Below are positions 62,692-64,000 of a stretch of 64,000 nt of DNA, one piece after another. A model generated the notes under the pieces. The model did no database searches and was not told where the DNA came from. It worked only from the letters and a program-made list of their open reading frames with translations. Source of the stretch: Deltaproteobacteria bacterium (GTDB lineage: Bacteria; Desulfobacterota; Desulfomonilia; Desulfomonilales; Desulfomonilaceae); NCBI GenBank assembly GCA_016875095.1, contig VGSG01000013.1:1-64000 (forward strand), written 5' to 3'. Numbering within the stretch: position 1 is the stretch's first letter; each line of letters starts with the position of its first letter. Both the position numbers and the translations under genes were made by a program.

Positions 62692-63357
62692 ATGGCATCG
62701 CGGGAATTGTCATCGGAAGGTTGGCAAACCAAGAGTTCAGATCGATTCGTGCTCAAGTGGATCAAATGCAATCTCTCTGCCCGAATAACACCCGGACTAT
62801 TGGCTTTCTCGTGGATGCGTCCTTGGATAATTACCGTTGGGAGCATGGCCCTGGGTATTGCCGCGGGCTGCTCATTTGCGGCAGGATGGGGAGTTTTGGC
62901 AGGACTTCTGGCCGGCGTTTCTCAAATCCTCGATGGAGTTGACGGTCAGTACGCGAGGCTCACGGGCGCTGAAAGTTCGGCAGGGGCCTTTCTCGATTCG
63001 GCCCTGGACCGTTACAGTGACGGGTTCTTGGTTCTTGGGCTGATCGTCTTCAACGTCCACAACGAATTTCCCGGGTCGTTGCTCTTTATTTTGGGCGCAT
63101 TGGCTTTCACAGGGAGCGGACTCGTAAGCTATACGAGCGCCCGCGCAGAGAGTCTTGGCATAGACCTTGGCAATCCGACCCTGGCGAGCAAAGGAACAAG
63201 GACCACCGTGATTGCCATAGCCGGCATCTTAAGCTGCTTCCTCACGTATATGCCCATGGTCGCGCTCTGCTATCTGGTTTTGCACACCAATCTGGTGGTG
63301 GTGTGGAGAATTCGGATGGCTACCCGTTCGGTAGCGCCGAAGAGATCGCTCCCGTAA
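62692..63357 (+). CDS. CDP-alcohol phosphatidyltransferase (possible inositol-phosphate lipid synthase)
   Basis: 221 residues with about five transmembrane helices. The signature DG-AR-G-D-D is fully present as DGVDGQYARLTGAESSAG followed by FLDSALDRYSD (about 83-112), so the metal-binding Asp residues are intact. These enzymes join CDP-diacylglycerol (or CDP-archaeol) with an alcohol. The divergent neighbour is inositol-1-phosphate synthase, which points to phosphatidylinositol-phosphate synthesis rather than phosphatidylglycerophosphate or serine. That choice is inferred from context. Confidence 0.86.
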   Translation: MASRELSSEGWQTKSSDRFVLKWIKCNLSARITPGLLAFSWMRPWIITVGSMALGIAAGCSFAAGWGVLAGLLAGVSQILDGVDGQYARLTGAESSAGAFLDSALDRYSDGFLVLGLIVFNVHNEFPGSLLFILGALAFTGSGLVSYTSARAESLGIDLGNPTLASKGTRTTVIAIAGILSCFLTYMPMVALCYLVLHTNLVVVWRIRMATRSVAPKRSLP

Positions 63358-63564
63358 AAGGGCCTGAGCCAAACTATCATCATTTGCGCGGCAGGGCGTC
63401 GGTGGTCGATTGTATCGTCAAGATACCCTCCCGGAGGACCGTCCGTGAAGATCACTCAAAATTACCTTTGACCACGGTGAAGAAACGCACATTCTGGTGG
63501 CCGGAGAGTGTGACAAAAATCCGACAAATCGCGGTTCTTCGAGGAGGACAACGTGCGGAAAACG
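63358..63564. other. Short intergenic stretch before the tRNA-Ala fragment
   Basis: No gene; short open frames only. Confidence 0.4.
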
Positions 63565-63609
63565 TGGTGGAGATGACGGGATTTGAACCCGTGACCCCCG
63601 CGTTGCGAA
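63565..63609 (-). other. 3' half of tRNA-Ala (CGC), probable attachment site remnant
   Basis: Minus-strand TTCGCAACGCGG, T-arm ACGGGTTCAAATCCCGT and the acceptor end CATCTCCACCA are a tRNA-Ala from the anticodon loop (CGC) to the CCA. The sequence upstream of the loop does not pair with CGCGG, so the 5' half is absent. A break at the anticodon loop is typical of integrase crossover sites. Confidence 0.7.
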
Positions 63610-63840
63610 AGCCTTTATAGGCGCAACAATAACAAGACCCTATTCAAAAACCCCAACAATTTCAATCCCAATTGATTCCGATCGTTCCCGATCCATCTCG
63701 TTCGATTCCGAAACGCGTAAGCAAAATGTAAGCAAGATTTCCAGCACCGGGAAGGCGGTGCGGCCCCGTGTGTAAACGGTCAAGCAAAAGGGGACCAGGT
63801 CGGCCAAGTAAAGGGAACCACCTGGTTGAACGAGAGAGGG

Positions 63841-63960
63841 TCATTGTTTCTTCTTTCTGGACACGCTCTGTTTGAACCGGTAGCCTTCTCCATTCTCGGA
63901 TGTGAGCCTGATGTGTCAGGCGGGCCAGGAGAGTTCCGTTGACAACCCATAGAAACCCTC
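63841..63960 (-). pseudogene. IS21 istB (ATPase) C-terminal relic
   Basis: In two frames, joined by one frameshift, the minus strand reads VNGTLLARLTH and then HIRLTSENGEGYRFKQSVSRKKKQ followed by a stop. This resembles the end of IstB helper ATPases. The bulk of the gene is outside the window or absent. It is probably remains of an element inserted next to the tRNA-Ala attachment site. Confidence 0.45.
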
Positions 63961-64000
63961 AAAGGCCCTTAATATAATGATCATCCTGATTTGCCCTGCT

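Noticed and set aside
63303-63620. 105-codon plus-strand frame across the tRNA-Ala fragment
   Set aside because: Its end translates tRNA sequence, and no coding signal is seen.

Overview
The window looks like a piece of a deltaproteobacterial (Desulfobacterota, Desulfomonile- or Syntrophobacter-like) chromosome. I infer this from the gene content: a tungsten/molybdenum aldehyde:ferredoxin oxidoreductase with its own polyferredoxin, a B12-binding radical SAM protein, a DUF3786 Fe-S protein, many small ferredoxins, a TauE-type exporter, and a tmRNA whose tag reads ANDYEYALAA. There are no ribosomal RNA genes and no CRISPR array.

Layout. 1-4.5 kb: a TauE/SafE exporter (cut by the window edge) with a membrane partner, a long structured leader, and a PEP-synthase-like protein with an unusual C-terminus. 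5-10.8 kb: a B12 radical SAM protein; an operon of two ferredoxins and an old-yellow-enzyme reductase; then a THEP1-type NTPase after a CheR-like methyltransferase whose frame is crossed by a single in-frame TGA at motif I, with a hairpin just downstream (a selenocysteine candidate). 10.9-13.3 kb: a complete BamHI-type restriction-modification system (methyltransferase, controller, endonuclease). 13.5-24 kb: a beta-propeller lactonase-like protein, a nucleotidyltransferase, a K+ channel, a Na+/H+ antiporter, an RND efflux pump and a coiled-coil lipoprotein. 24-33.4 kb: a co-directional carbohydrate cluster, fba-pfk-ferredoxin-aor-glgP-glgX, which links glycogen breakdown and upper glycolysis to a ferredoxin-dependent aldehyde oxidation. 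33.4-47.4 kb: secreted low-complexity proteins, a PAS protein, a ferritin-like protein, a universal stress protein, a duplicated DUF2975 membrane protein, a GNAT enzyme, an H1-like basic repeat protein, tRNA-Asn (plus a tRNA-like relic), an RdgC pair and a CbiM/DUF4198 metal-uptake pair. Three families of dispersed intergenic repeats lie here.

47.4-51.2 kb: EIID, HPr and EI of a PTS, then smpB and ssrA (tmRNA). 51.25-60.44 kb: a decayed integrative island in the 3' end of ssrA, bounded by a 35-bp perfect direct repeat. It holds small unknown proteins, a 1339-residue multi-PAS hybrid kinase, a broken IS1380 transposase and, directly inside the right repeat, the C-terminal stub of a tyrosine integrase. 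60.6-64 kb: a DUF4202 protein overlapping inositol-1-phosphate synthase, a divergent CDP-alcohol phosphatidyltransferase (a likely inositol-lipid pathway), and a 45-nt 3' half of a tRNA-Ala(CGC), probably a second attachment site, followed by an IS21 istB relic.
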